Shown: piece by piece, positions 1 to 10,585 of the stretch
Position numbering within the stretch: position 1 is the first letter of the stretch
Layout of the letters: the number at the start of each line of letters is the position of its first letter
The notes under the pieces: generated by a model
What the model was told of the DNA's origin: nothing
The model's input: only the letters and a program-made list of their open reading frames with translations
The model's database searches: none
From: Bradysia coprophila
Taxonomy: Eukaryota > Arthropoda > Insecta > Diptera > Sciaridae
Assembly: GCF_014529535.1 (NCBI RefSeq)
Contig: NW_023503608.1
Coordinates: forward strand, 10,962,501 to 11,026,500
Direction of reading: 5' to 3'
DNA length: 64,000 nt
Translations under genes and position numbers: made by a program

Positions 1-38
1 TGCAATATTTGAGGAGCAATGCGTGTTTTTATCGCCGT

Positions 39-474
39 TTAGTAGGCAAAACCGAGTCCATTATAACCAATCTACAGCAAATTTCCTTGGGTTAGTTAAA
101 ATGAAAAAGAAAATCAATTTGAACTGAGTATTTTACCTGGTATTTTACCGGATATGAAGCATAGTTATATGTTAATGGTTGCACATTCGTTAGAGCTACT
201 GCTGGCTGGTGAGATGCCGTGTAAGTTAAAGGACTGGAAGCAGATTCCAATCTCGTCAAAGTAGCAGGTTCCGCATACGTTATCGGAGCTGGAGCGTATG
301 CGAAGCGAGTTGTGTGAATTGTCGAAGCAGGTGATCCGGCCAGGTACAATCCAGATGGTGCTGCAGCAGCGACTCCGAAAACGAGTACGATTGTGATCTT
401 GAAAACAAAACAAAGACCTAGTTGCTGGGCTCCATTTGAAATTTATGCCTTATGGAACTTACGAATTTCAACAT
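39..474 (-). CDS. Small secreted cuticular-type protein, Ala/Pro/Tyr-rich, 3 exons
   Basis: I read three exons on the minus strand: 474-463 (MLKF, donor GTAAGT), 397-137 (acceptor ...TTTTCAAG, donor CAG|GTAAAA) and 71-39 (acceptor TGCTGTAG, ending IGYNGLGFAY and TAA). All junctions are phase 0 and the product is 101 residues. The N-terminus MLKFITIVLVFGVAAAAPSG is a classic signal peptide with cleavage expected near AAAAP. The mature part is low complexity, rich in Ala, Pro, Tyr, Thr and Val, and lacks the chitin-binding R&R motif. This matches the loosely defined low-complexity cuticular proteins of insects that are secreted into the exoskeleton. The micro-exon splitting the signal peptide is shared with the other cuticular genes here. 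The last 10-codon exon is inferred from splice signals only and is the least certain part. Confidence 0.72.
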
Positions 475-532
475 ATTGTTTGATCGGTTGATTTTTACTA
501 AGTTGTAGTAACTACGAAGATTTGTTTCGATT

Positions 533-566
533 TGATTTTACAAACGTCGAGTGCCTTCATTTTATA
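533..566 (-). promoter_or_regulatory. TATA box and putative start site of the 39-474 gene
   Basis: On the minus strand GGTATAAAA puts TATAAA at 566-561. An initiator-like ATCAAATC follows, with a likely start A near 533, 33 bp downstream. The initiator is a weaker match than in the sister genes. Confidence 0.5.
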
Positions 567-569
567 CCC

Positions 570-2910
570 TTACGGAATCATCATAAACAACAACAATAAC
601 CTGCTAGGAAAAAAAGACAAAAGTAAAAAAAAAATATTTTTGATTTAATTGCTGCATTAACTTGTTGCACTGCATATAACGTAGATAAAGAATCAGAACC
701 AAGAAGTCAGATAAGAAATAAAAGAACTTGCTTATGCTCTACCGGTCTAAAGAGTTCCACGAACTTTGTGAATCACAAATAGATATTTACAAGAAACAGT
801 TTATATGGCCTTGATGAATCGATCCGGTTTAGTTTGTGGGTAGTGGGTGCATAAACAAACACTTATATTCGTTAAATTAATTTATTTATTTCAAGAAGAT
901 TGTAGAACTGTAATACAATGTATTATACGGCTACAATCAAGTTATTACTGTTAAGTACGTTTTTCTTAAGTGTCCTTCAATTCTTAAAGTTATTCTTAAA
1001 AAAGGTGTTGTCTGGTTTTTTTTATGGCGTGAGGAATAACATTTTTGGGGTCAAGTTCGTAGCTGGACACTATCGGACTAAGACTAACGATCTCGGAGTT
1101 ATTCCTAAAATAATTTTTGAATATTTTCTAGATTGGACGATTGGTTATTAAAAATTTGCTGGTCTAGCTTTCTATTGTCATTTAGTTTAGCTTGTGGCAG
1201 CTCATCCTTTGAAGTATTTTCATAGCGGATGCAGGAACAGAAACATTTCTACGATTAAATTTAATCTTTGATTTATCGTTGTTACAAAATAGTTGTTTGT
1301 GTAGTTGTAGCCCGAAAGAAGGGAGGGCTACATGCGAAAGTGCCGAAAAACCATCGTCCAAAACAAATACTCAAAAAAAAAATCATGTAAGGGGCCGAAA
1401 ACCCAAGAAAAATCTCAAAACTCCCTCATTTTCGGCCCGACACATGAAAATGTTCATTGCTACACTTTTTTGCTTATTAACGTGTTTTTCGTCTAAAGTA
1501 AATTCAAATTAAAACGATCGATTCTGAGTGCATCGTGATTTGAAAGTCAGTAAGTGTTCATTTTCGAACACTGAAATGGTAACTGGCGACGTAATATTTT
1601 CAACACAAAAAAGGACATCGCTGCTCTAACTTCATTTAATTTATTTTTAAAAGTGTAAAATTTTCTATGACAGAATACACTGTACAGTTTTACCACCTTA
1701 ATTTTCCTAGTTTCGTTGCTAGAGATGGTATTGGCTTTGAAAATACCTTTCAAATAAGCTGTCAGAAAAAAGGTCGACTTTTTCATATGACAAATTATGG
1801 TAAATCGGCCTTCGGTAAGCTCGACCAGCAAATTTTTTAACTTTTCTTTTATTTCTTCATGTGAGAGTATAGTTCTCATAGAAGGATAAGATGTTGCTTA
1901 AAGGTATAAAAAAAATGCAAAATCTAGTCTTAGTCATTAAATTTCCCAATTTAAAATTCGGCAATGATTTGAAATTTTGAATTGATCTAAGAAAAGTGAA
2001 AAATTTGGATTTCCGTAATCTGACGATGATTGAGAAAAAAAATTATTTGAGTTGCTGTTTCGTAACTTTCGACCAATCTCGAATTTTTTCTGGGTTGGTC
2101 CATTACCGATCACAGAAAATCGACCAATGCATAAACTTTCTGTTTTACAAGCGATTTTAAAATGACAATTATATGTTTGTCCACTTCCTGCGGTTACTTC
2201 CTAACCACTGCCTTAGACTTAAGTTCAGTCGTTTTTAACACATTGCAGCGCGTTTGGGCTTAGTAGTAGAACACTGCTAGTTGGAGCAGTGCTATGAATA
2301 GAACCGATATAATACTTTATGCAGTTCAGTGATAATATAATTACTCCGCCTGTGTGCAATGTCGTATGAACGTACTTTATACACTTTCATACGATTCCTG
2401 TTACACAAATAACTAGTGAAACATTTAGTGCATGAAAATAAGTTTAGAAAAATAATTCTATTTCCTAACATTATGTGAGATTCAAACGGTTTCAATACGA
2501 TATTTCGGCTTAGAAGATTAAAGAAGGTTTTTTATTTATTAGAGTTTTATTGACGAGTTCCAAACCAGTTCTTTCCAAGAAATTTAAAAAACTTCCATAG
2601 AAAGTAAAAGCCAAACTTTGAAATAGTTTTGAAATCTCTACTCAAATTCATAAGTTATGACCAAGTAACGGTAAAAGTATAAAAAAAAGAAATTCAATCA
2701 CGGATCTGTGGAAATAATTATCAAGATGTAATTAAGTGGAATGGATCGTTCTATCGCCATCGAAGTAACTTTATACTTCATATAGAATTTGTAATGCCAG
2801 TTTGAATCAACTTCTTGACCATAATTCTTCACATTCACATCGAGGATACAATTACCTTTTTTACATTCTTTTTTTAAAGTTTCATTCGTCTTCTGGTATA
2901 ATACCAACTG
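570..2910. other. Intergenic stretch without a recognisable gene
   Basis: Apart from the hairpin repeat at 1304-1446, I see only AT-rich sequence. A minus-strand 110-codon ORF at 1547-1879 has no recognisable domain, no signal peptide and no splice context, so I do not call it. Confidence 0.5.
1304..1446 (+). repeat. Partial H1-H2 hairpin-module repeat
   Basis: Positions 1304-1370 match the second half of the 106-bp H1 hairpin, including its GTAGCCC...GGGCTAC apex. Positions 1384-1446 are a complete H2 hairpin (CATGTAAGGGGCCGAAAA against TTTTCGGCCCGACACATG). The first arm of H1 is missing. Fuller copies lie at 13542-13905 and, inverted, at 45894-46076. Confidence 0.8.
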
Positions 2911-3040
2911 TTTTTTTATTTATTCGTTTATTGATCAATAAACAGGCCTTTCGACCCAATAATATATCAATCATTTACAAATCTTAAACAGAAATCTTTA
3001 AAGAAAATTCAAATCTCATAACCATTTTCCATTCCAGTCA

Positions 3041-5971
3041 TTACTGATCCAATACCATATTCATTCCAATGCTCATGACCGAATTCTTGAACGACCGAAA
3101 TGAATCATCAAAAATGTCACAACCGGAAAAGTACTTGTCGTGATGATCCTGCATTCTATTTAGCGGCTCATTCTGTTCGGCATTACTTGAATATGTTGTT
3201 GTGTAAAAAATCGGTCTATTCATCCCAAGATTCCTTCTCGTCAGTCTGCCATGATCGTGATACGTAATCAACTGGTTCAAGGTCGTGTCCATGTGGCGGT
3301 GAATGATTTTATAAAGAACGATTTCATCATTTATCAATCGTCTTCCCTTCAGTGACATCATTTTCAAATGTTCTAGGCGTCTAGTATAATCAGGTTTAGG
3401 CAAATTGAATTTATAGAAAAACATTCTAGTGTACTTTCGCTGCACCCGTTCAACCACATCGATATACTTCTTATACATAGGATTCCATACCACATTGCAA
3501 TAATCAAGCCGGCTTCTCACCAAGGAATTGTACAACGTAATGACACTTTCAGGCTTTTTGAAAAACTTACCACACCTGAAGATGAATCCAAGCATTTGGT
3601 ACGCCTTCCTTGTCGTCACGTTGATGTGTTCAGCGAATGAAAGTTTGCTATCAATGATGACCCCTAGATCTCGTTTTGAGTTGACTCTGGGAACAGTATC
3701 ATTACCAATCCTATACTGGTATTCAAGTTTGTTCTTATCGGCTTTACGAGTGATTGACATTACAGCACATTTCTTAACGTTGAGGCCCAACTTATTTTCC
3801 GTACACCAAGCTTGCAGACGATCCATCTCCAATTGAAACACATAGCAGTCACCACTAGACACAATTTTCCTAAGCAATTTCAAGTCATCAGCGAATGCAA
3901 AAGTGTTGCTAAGAACTGAAAGTAGATCATTTACGTATAGCAAGAATAAAAACGGTCCTAAAATAGAACCCTGAGGTACTCCTGAGGTCGGGGTAATGCG
4001 TCGAGATCTTCCACCACCAATTGCCACAAACTGCGATCGATCCGATAAATAAGATTCGAACCATTGAGTCAATGACTTGCTCAATCCAAATCTCTTCAAT
4101 TTATTGAGAAGACGACCGTGTAATATGCGGTCAAATGCCTTCGAGAAATCGGTATACAGTACGTCGACTTGACCTCCGTTTGCCATTGATTGCGATACTG
4201 AAGTGACAAATTCCAACAAGTTTGATTGCGTTGACCGTCGTGAGAAAAATCCGTGCTGAGAGCTGTGGATCTTACTTTTAAGCCTTTCAAATAACACATC
4301 AAAAACCAGCCTCTCAAAAACTTTAGATACCGCACACAGTATAGATACTGCTCTGTAATTGGTTACATCCTGCTTGTCGCCATCTTTAAATATAGGAGAT
4401 ATAAAACTCAATTTCCAACGATTTGGAAATATTCGTTCATTAAGCGACTTGTTGAACAAGATAGACAACGGCAGAGCAAGTGAATCAGCTAAGTACTTGT
4501 AGAACATGATAGGAATTCCATCTGGACTTGTTGCTTTGTTTACATCAAACCTCTTAAGCACTTTCTGAACATCATCAACCGAAAAAGCAATGTCAACACC
4601 ACTATCCATATCAGCTGAGGATCCGTAATCCAGATCGGTTTCATTCGAGTCGTTCGTATCCACATCGGCTTGGTACACTGTGGTGAAGAAATTAGCAAAA
4701 AGGTCACAAATTGACGTTCTATCGTTACCGACTCGATTACCGTATCTCATGCTGTTCATCATAGAATTAGTCTTCCTCAACGATTTAGTAAACGAGAAAA
4801 AACACTTGGTGTTCCACTTCAGCTTAGACTCACAATCTTCAACATAGTTCACAAAGCAGATCTTTACCTCTTTTTTGACTTGCTTCCGTAACCTCACGAA
4901 CAAATTACGATTAGTCTCACTGTCATCTCTATTTAGTCTTACCTTAGCATTCGCCTTCTTCTTTATGAGCTTTATCAACTTAGGCGTAAAATATACAGGA
5001 TAGTCCCTTTTCGAGTAATAAACTTTTGGCATACTATCAATAAAAGGATCCAGAATTTCATAAAACCTGTTCACTGCACTATTAGCATCCAGACCATCCA
5101 ACTCAATATCCCACTCAATGTTTGACAACTGTTCATTCAGGGCTGGATAGTCAGCTCTATAAAAATTCGGTTTCGGCTGACGCCTCTCAGGCAGATACTT
5201 AACTACACTCAAATCTAACCTAATTTCTAACGCCGGATGATGAGGATCTTCACGAACCAGCGGCTTGACACACCTGCTGATTTCAACCCTATTCGATTCG
5301 ATATCAGTTAGCACTAGGTCCAACGTCCTTTTCAGTTCGTTTGTCACACGGCTCAGCTGGTTTAAGTTACACAAAGCATTCAAATTGAACAGTTCATGAG
5401 AAACTCGCTTGTCGAATTTGCTTTTTAAATTCACTCTCGGGTCGTATACTCCACCTTCCGTATACCATTCAACACCATCGCTCAGATTATAGTCACCCAT
5501 AAGCACGAAGCGGTCGTTGCTGTTTGACGACGTGACAATGTCGCAGATCCTCGTGAAATGGACATCATAATCAGGTAACTTACTGTCATCTTCTACATAG
5601 CGCACATTGAAATACGTCTTAAAACCATTCTCGTGAGCAACCGATATCCAGACGTCTTCTTTTTCCAGTTCCCATTCCCGCATTCTCATTGAAGACAGTT
5701 CGCTCTTAATCGCAACAAGACAACCACCACCTCTAGATAAACCGGTTCGCTCAGCGCTACGATCAGCCCTAAACACTACATAGCGATTGTCGAAAAACTC
5801 TGAGTCATAAAAGTCCTCGTTTAGCCAAGTCTCACATAACAGGATCACATCATAAGAATTGGCAATGAGCTCATCGAAGAATGCTTTACTTTTTGTTCTC
5901 ATTCCACGTAAATTCTGATAGTAAAGCTTCAATTCCGAATTCGTTGTCGAATTCATTTCGCATACGATCAT
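3041..5971 (-). CDS. LINE ORF2: AP-type endonuclease plus reverse transcriptase
   Basis: The 976-residue protein is uninterrupted. Residues about 10-245 form an apurinic-type endonuclease: YYQNLRG (Asn20), CETWL (Glu47), GDYN (159-162), and a C-terminal D-P-H-H motif in place of the usual S-D-H. The reverse transcriptase follows, with DFSKAFDR, GVPQGSILGPFLFLLYVND and the catalytic FADD box near residue 692 (F instead of Y, common in insect LINEs). The thumb and tail region has the LDYCNVVWNP and RVQRKYTR motifs usual in Jockey/CR1-type elements. The enzyme nicks the target and copies its own RNA from the exposed 3' end (target-primed reverse transcription). The start chosen is the first ATG; a second one at residue 6 also precedes the endonuclease core. 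Confidence 0.93.
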   Translation of the reverse strand: MIVCEMNSTTNSELKLYYQNLRGMRTKSKAFFDELIANSYDVILLCETWLNEDFYDSEFFDNRYVVFRADRSAERTGLSRGGGCLVAIKSELSSMRMREWELEKEDVWISVAHENGFKTYFNVRYVEDDSKLPDYDVHFTRICDIVTSSNSNDRFVLMGDYNLSDGVEWYTEGGVYDPRVNLKSKFDKRVSHELFNLNALCNLNQLSRVTNELKRTLDLVLTDIESNRVEISRCVKPLVREDPHHPALEIRLDLSVVKYLPERRQPKPNFYRADYPALNEQLSNIEWDIELDGLDANSAVNRFYEILDPFIDSMPKVYYSKRDYPVYFTPKLIKLIKKKANAKVRLNRDDSETNRNLFVRLRKQVKKEVKICFVNYVEDCESKLKWNTKCFFSFTKSLRKTNSMMNSMRYGNRVGNDRTSICDLFANFFTTVYQADVDTNDSNETDLDYGSSADMDSGVDIAFSVDDVQKVLKRFDVNKATSPDGIPIMFYKYLADSLALPLSILFNKSLNERIFPNRWKLSFISPIFKDGDKQDVTNYRAVSILCAVSKVFERLVFDVLFERLKSKIHSSQHGFFSRRSTQSNLLEFVTSVSQSMANGGQVDVLYTDFSKAFDRILHGRLLNKLKRFGLSKSLTQWFESYLSDRSQFVAIGGGRSRRITPTSGVPQGSILGPFLFLLYVNDLLSVLSNTFAFADDLKLLRKIVSSGDCYVFQLEMDRLQAWCTENKLGLNVKKCAVMSITRKADKNKLEYQYRIGNDTVPRVNSKRDLGVIIDSKLSFAEHINVTTRKAYQMLGFIFRCGKFFKKPESVITLYNSLVRSRLDYCNVVWNPMYKKYIDVVERVQRKYTRMFFYKFNLPKPDYTRRLEHLKMMSLKGRRLINDEIVLYKIIHRHMDTTLNQLITYHDHGRLTRRNLGMNRPIFYTTTYSSNAEQNEPLNRMQDHHDKYFSGCDIFDDSFRSFKNSVMSIGMNMVLDQ

Positions 5972-5980
5972 GAAACTTCT

Positions 5981-6185
5981 GAACGATTCAGTAAATGCAA
6001 TTGATTAGCGGACTTACGTTTTGGTCTTACAGAAAATGCATTTACCTTCACGATCTGAAATAATCGATTAAAAATACCGGTCTTGACTGTATCAATTCTG
6101 AATGATTCAGTAAATGCAATTATTTGGCGATCTTACGTTTTGGTCTTACAGAAAATGCATTTACCTTCACAAATTGAAATATTCG
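5981..6185 (-). repeat. Tandem 5'-end monomers of the LINE
   Basis: One unit spans 5981-6099 (119 bp). A second, shorter copy runs from 6100 to about 6185. Both carry GATTCAGTAAATGCAATT and ACGTTTTGGTCTTACAG. Tandem 5' monomers acting as an internal promoter are known in several LINE families; that role here is inference. Confidence 0.75.
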
Positions 6186-6584
6186 GTTACAGATTGGTCT
6201 TACAGATTGATCTTGCTTTTAAATACAAATTTTTGATCCTTACGCTTAGTATTTTGTTTCTCAGTATTTCTTTAAGCCTAGAATAAAAGAAGTAAATTCG
6301 AATTAAATAATTCTAAATACGAAACTTACAATCAACAACTGAACAGCCAACGATGTATGACCATTGAAAAAAGTGCAGATGAATATCACACTTTGAGGTT
6401 ATGTTAAGATTTATATTCAAAAAACTGCAATTTAAATGCAGTTCGAAACTTAATGATATGCACTTCAACAAATTATACCACAACAGAGGCTTATTAACAC
6501 TACTAAGGCAGTTCAGAAAATCAATTTTGACGAAAACATTAGTTAAATTCGATTTTCTCAGTAGCAAAAAAACAAAACGTTGAC

Positions 6585-6620
6585 ATTCTTCTTCTTCTTC
6601 TTCTACTCTTCTTCTACTGT
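6585..6620. repeat. TTC microsatellite
   Basis: An interrupted run of TTC/TTCT triplets, about 36 bp. Confidence 0.85.
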
Positions 6621-8329
6621 TAAGGTATATCACGCTTGTTTATGTGCGTGTAAACATTAAAATATAAAATTGAAAGTATTTCACTCTTGTTTTTTGCTTT
6701 ATAATAACATCTGAGTGCAATAACTGGATTAGTATGCGGCTGTATGATCTTGAATTTTTTTTCAGTTCAAATTGAGATCTGGTCGTCATGAAGAAAAATG
6801 AATAGTACATCTACACTATGTGCAACCATATCTACCGGTTATGCAATTTTTTTTATTATAATATCTGTGTTATTATAGCTTTTGTGAGCTTTTTCGACAT
6901 TCATATACATTAATATGGTCGTAACGAGCAAACATGTAATGCATACAATAAAGAGACGAAATGTTTTGTGCGGTGTTGAAAATAATAATTGAAATTAAAA
7001 CAATTTTAAATGGAAAATTATGTTTACATATTTACTGCTGCGTATATGTTACTTACACATAATGCAGTCTCTTGCAACTAGGTTGGTATGTATGATAAAT
7101 GGATCATTTGATTTTTCGGAGTAGGTCACTTTTAGTGCCATAACTTTATGAACATGGAATGGAATTGCTTAATTATCTGTTATATCGAAGGGTTATGACT
7201 GTTTTAATGTTCCAAATTCCAAATACGTTTGTATATATCTAGACTAATAATGTGGATCGATAAATTTTCTTGCTCTATTACTCAAGTTATTGTTACATCA
7301 TAATAATGACCATGTGGGATTACGGAGCCAGGGCTTCAGATTGAACGTGTATTGTACAAATTTATGTAAGTGCCTTTTTGAAACAAACAGTAGGATTAAT
7401 TGACAGTTAGATTAATAGTCGCATTGTCAAATAATATACTCACTTGTTAAAACAATAAACTTGATACGTAGAATTTTTCGTATCGACTAGATAATTAGTT
7501 TATCGTCTGGCTAAACATATAAAGTGAGATTTATTTCTGTTTTCTCTTTTCCATTTGGCATACTACACGAATCCTGAATAATAAATAAGATAAACATAGG
7601 TGTGTGATGGAGTGACGTTAATACTGGAATAAGATTCTCAGAATCATAATTTTATTGCCGATATCAGAGACATAGTTCTTTTTAGAGGCAAACGTAGCAG
7701 ATGTTGTCGTTAGTGTTTTTGGCCAACTAATTCAAATGTTTGCCATTGATTTTGTGAGTAACTTTTTTTCAGAACTCGCAGAAAATTCGCTCTTAAAAAT
7801 GTGTACTACCAATTCAAATTAAATTCCAGCAAATTCCTAAAATTTCATCCATCTTTCTCGCTTGTTTATATGTTATCAATGATGCAGTCGATATTTCACA
7901 TTGAATTGCCAGTTGTGGGTTCGAAACTCAACCTCAACACACACACTCACAATAAGGACATCTCACTGATCTGATAGGTTGCGTCTTTGTGTTGTTATTG
8001 TCATTCAGTCAGTTAGGCGAAAAGCCCGTTGACGGTGTGTGTTGTCTTAATTTAAAAAAAAGTCATCAGATCTGTCTGTGACCGTTAGAATGATATCTAA
8101 CTTTTGCCTTACACATCAAATAAACGAGCCATCAGAACAATCGGAGCGTTTGCTGCGACTGAGCCCCGTACAAACCCGTATATCTATTATGTACGTGACC
8201 CTAGTGCGTCTGTCACTCTACTTTGACCGTAAGTCTATTGCGCCCGTTAATGTAGTTAAAGTAAAATTTTTATGAAATGGGTTCATCTTAGAAATCGCGC
8301 ATAGCGCAATTACGAAGCCCCGTATGACG

Positions 8330-8950
8330 TAAAAGGACTGAAAGGATTCAAATGTAACAAAAATTTCAAATAGCCCTAAAATTTTAATTTATTGAGTATA
8401 AATACACATAGGGCCTAGTATCGGCCTCAGTCCAAGGACCCAAATTTAATTTTTTTTTCAACAACATTCTATTCGGCCTTCGATTACCTTTCAAATGTAA
8501 CAAAAATTACGAAAAACGGATGAAATTTACTCGAGTTATATGTAAAATACACATAGGGCCGAGTAGCCTTTCACTTCTAAGGCCCTAACTCACGGTCCAC
8601 TCACCTGATTTAAAAACAATACCTATCATTTGCCGTGTCATTTACATTTCCATAGTTTGTTTTGCAATAAATATCACCAAAAGACCTTAAATCACTTAGG
8701 TGGCCCTAACTCACGAAGGGCCGACCCGAATATACCCATCTTCGAACTTAGCCTCACTATTTCGACTATCATTCAGGGAAAAAAAATTGAAATCGGATTG
8801 GATTTACTCAAAATATCGACGTGACGGAGAGACGGACAAACAACCTTTTTATTGCGGATTCGTCATCTATGAACATAGGCAAACACTTTGCCCTTACTGT
8901 CTGCCTCGAATTCCATCAATTACACACGGCATCGTAATCCTATGAACCCC
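8330..8950. repeat. Degenerate internally repeated sequence
   Basis: TTCAAATGTAACAAAAAT occurs at about 8348 and 8490. ATACACATAGGGCC occurs at about 8402 and 8548. GGCCCTAACTCACG occurs near 8581 and 8702. This suggests decayed copies of a ~145-bp unit. GC content is above the surroundings. No coding frame survives; two short overlapping ORFs are chance products. Confidence 0.55.
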
Positions 8951-9103
8951 TTTGTACTTCGTACGGGACTAAAAATGAATCTGCGGTCGTACGCCAGACA
9001 CGTCTAGTGAAGAGGCAACAGAAGCGTATGCATATTCAGCTCATATAAATATATTATAGAATTTTTCTCGTATTTTGTTCCCTTTGCATAAAACTTTGTA
9101 CAC

Positions 9104-9165
9104 GTATCAGTTGTGGACGGGTATTTTAGGCAAACGAAGTAACATCTACTGTCCACAACAGATAT
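9104..9165. repeat. Truncated H1-type hairpin
   Basis: GTATCAGTTGTGGAC pairs with GTCCACAACAGAT around a shortened centre that keeps TTTTAGGCA and CGAAG. It appears to be an H1 module (see 13542-13905) with its middle deleted. Confidence 0.65.
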
Positions 9166-10585
9166 GTAAGTAACTACTTAATGAGTGTGATGTGATGAAC
9201 CTTATTTTCTCCACTCAAGGCCATGAGAAAATGACGTTTTGCTGACCATTCCGGTGAGACAATTTCTACTTTATCAGAATTTCAAAAGATTTTATCGAAT
9301 TTAACAAATTGAAATTTTCGTATTGTTGTAAAAAACGGTCAATCACACCACGCACACATGAAACTCTTTGTGTCCCCCATTTTAGAAAAATAAGAAATTC
9401 CAAATCGATCAATAAGGTTTGCTCTTGTTAGAATTTCCGAATTTCTCCCATCGGTAAACAAATAACTATTTCAAGGATAGAGCCTGGAGTGATGGGTGAC
9501 ACTTTTTTTCTAAATATTTATCACATAATGTTCTACCATATCAGTTCACTAGATTCCTAGAATTCACAAAAGAAATTTTTAAAATAATTTATTTTGCAAT
9601 GTAAATCTTCTATGTATAGCGTTTTATATGGTCATCATCGCAATAAACTCGGTTATATGCACTCTGCATAGTGTTTTAAGTATACATTACCAATGCAATT
9701 GTTTAATATTCTCGATCTCTTTCCAATCGCGTTTGATGGCTATGGGTATCAGTTTCTCGTGCTATATTTATTTGTGTAATGCTTACTGCTGGTCGGATTA
9801 AATGTATTTGATAAACATTGCTTTACAATTTATTCAAACCAAATGGCATGCGTAAAATTCATATTGTTGACAAAAACCCTTTATCATATTCATTGGGGAC
9901 GAAATTTTATATAACTAACATCCAATTCGATAAAAATGTTTATTTATACAATTGCGTTGTTCTCTTCGTATAATGAACCATTCATGTTACCAGCTATTCA
10001 GCCATAATAAAGCGGACACAAGCTGTGAATAGTCTTTACATCAAGTTCGTTAACGTTGGCTTAATCAAAAACTTGCATTTATTCGAATATAAGCTTATAT
10101 AATATCGCCATGATAATTATACTTAAAAGGACATTTATGTTTCACAAAACGACAGAACGAATAGAACGTAGAGTGTAAATGAATTGATGTATCGTTGAGG
10201 AACCTTCGAAACAATCACAGTTTGTTCTTCAATGTTCAAGAAGCTGTAAAAGTTATATAATATGCAACCATAGAATTTCGTAGACATTGAAACAATAACA
10301 TATATGAGTGAGTACAATGGTTTTTGTGTCATATAAATCGGACCTCGTCATTTCAAGGTAATCCATTTAATGCCAGACTTGATTGGGAGGAATTAATTGG
10401 AGATGTGAGAATAATAAAACATTTGATTTACATGGGACATCACAAAATAATTTATTTTTTTATTCCAATTTCCCTCTAATTTTTCTCCATTTGTCATTGA
10501 GAACAATAGAAATGAAATTGCGCTAACGGGTGGTATTGTTAGCATATCAGTCAATATTTAAGTCTTTCCTCGTTCTAAATGCGAA

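Larger units (their letters stand above)
2912..6190 (-). mobile_element. Non-LTR (LINE) retrotransposon, Jockey/CR1-like, ORF2 intact
   Basis: The element runs on the minus strand. It has a 5' region with tandem repeats (5981 to about 6185), one long ORF (5971-3041), a short 3' UTR and an A-rich tail with overlapping AATAAA signals near 2912-2935. There are no LTRs. I could not find a target-site duplication, so both ends are approximate. No ORF1 (gag-like protein with zinc knuckles) lies upstream of the big ORF, so the copy is 5'-truncated or belongs to a lineage without ORF1. The intact ORF suggests recent insertion. Confidence 0.85.
6310..10440. other. Intergenic, AT-rich, with old repeats
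   Basis: No convincing gene. It holds a TTC-rich microsatellite, degenerate repeats at 8330-8950 and a truncated H1 hairpin at 9104-9165. Nothing else is recognisable. Confidence 0.5.

Noticed and set aside
1279..1512. 77-codon ORF over the hairpin repeat
   Set aside because: The sequence is the H1-H2 repeat, found elsewhere with stops; not a gene.
1547..1879. 110-codon minus-strand ORF
   Set aside because: No domain, no signal peptide, no splice or promoter context; expected by chance in 64 kb.
4096..4335. Second ORF inside the LINE
   Set aside because: Overlapping alternate frame of the reverse transcriptase.
7905..7935. Possible tRNA from GGGTTCGAAACTC
   Set aside because: No cloverleaf partner stems can be drawn around it.
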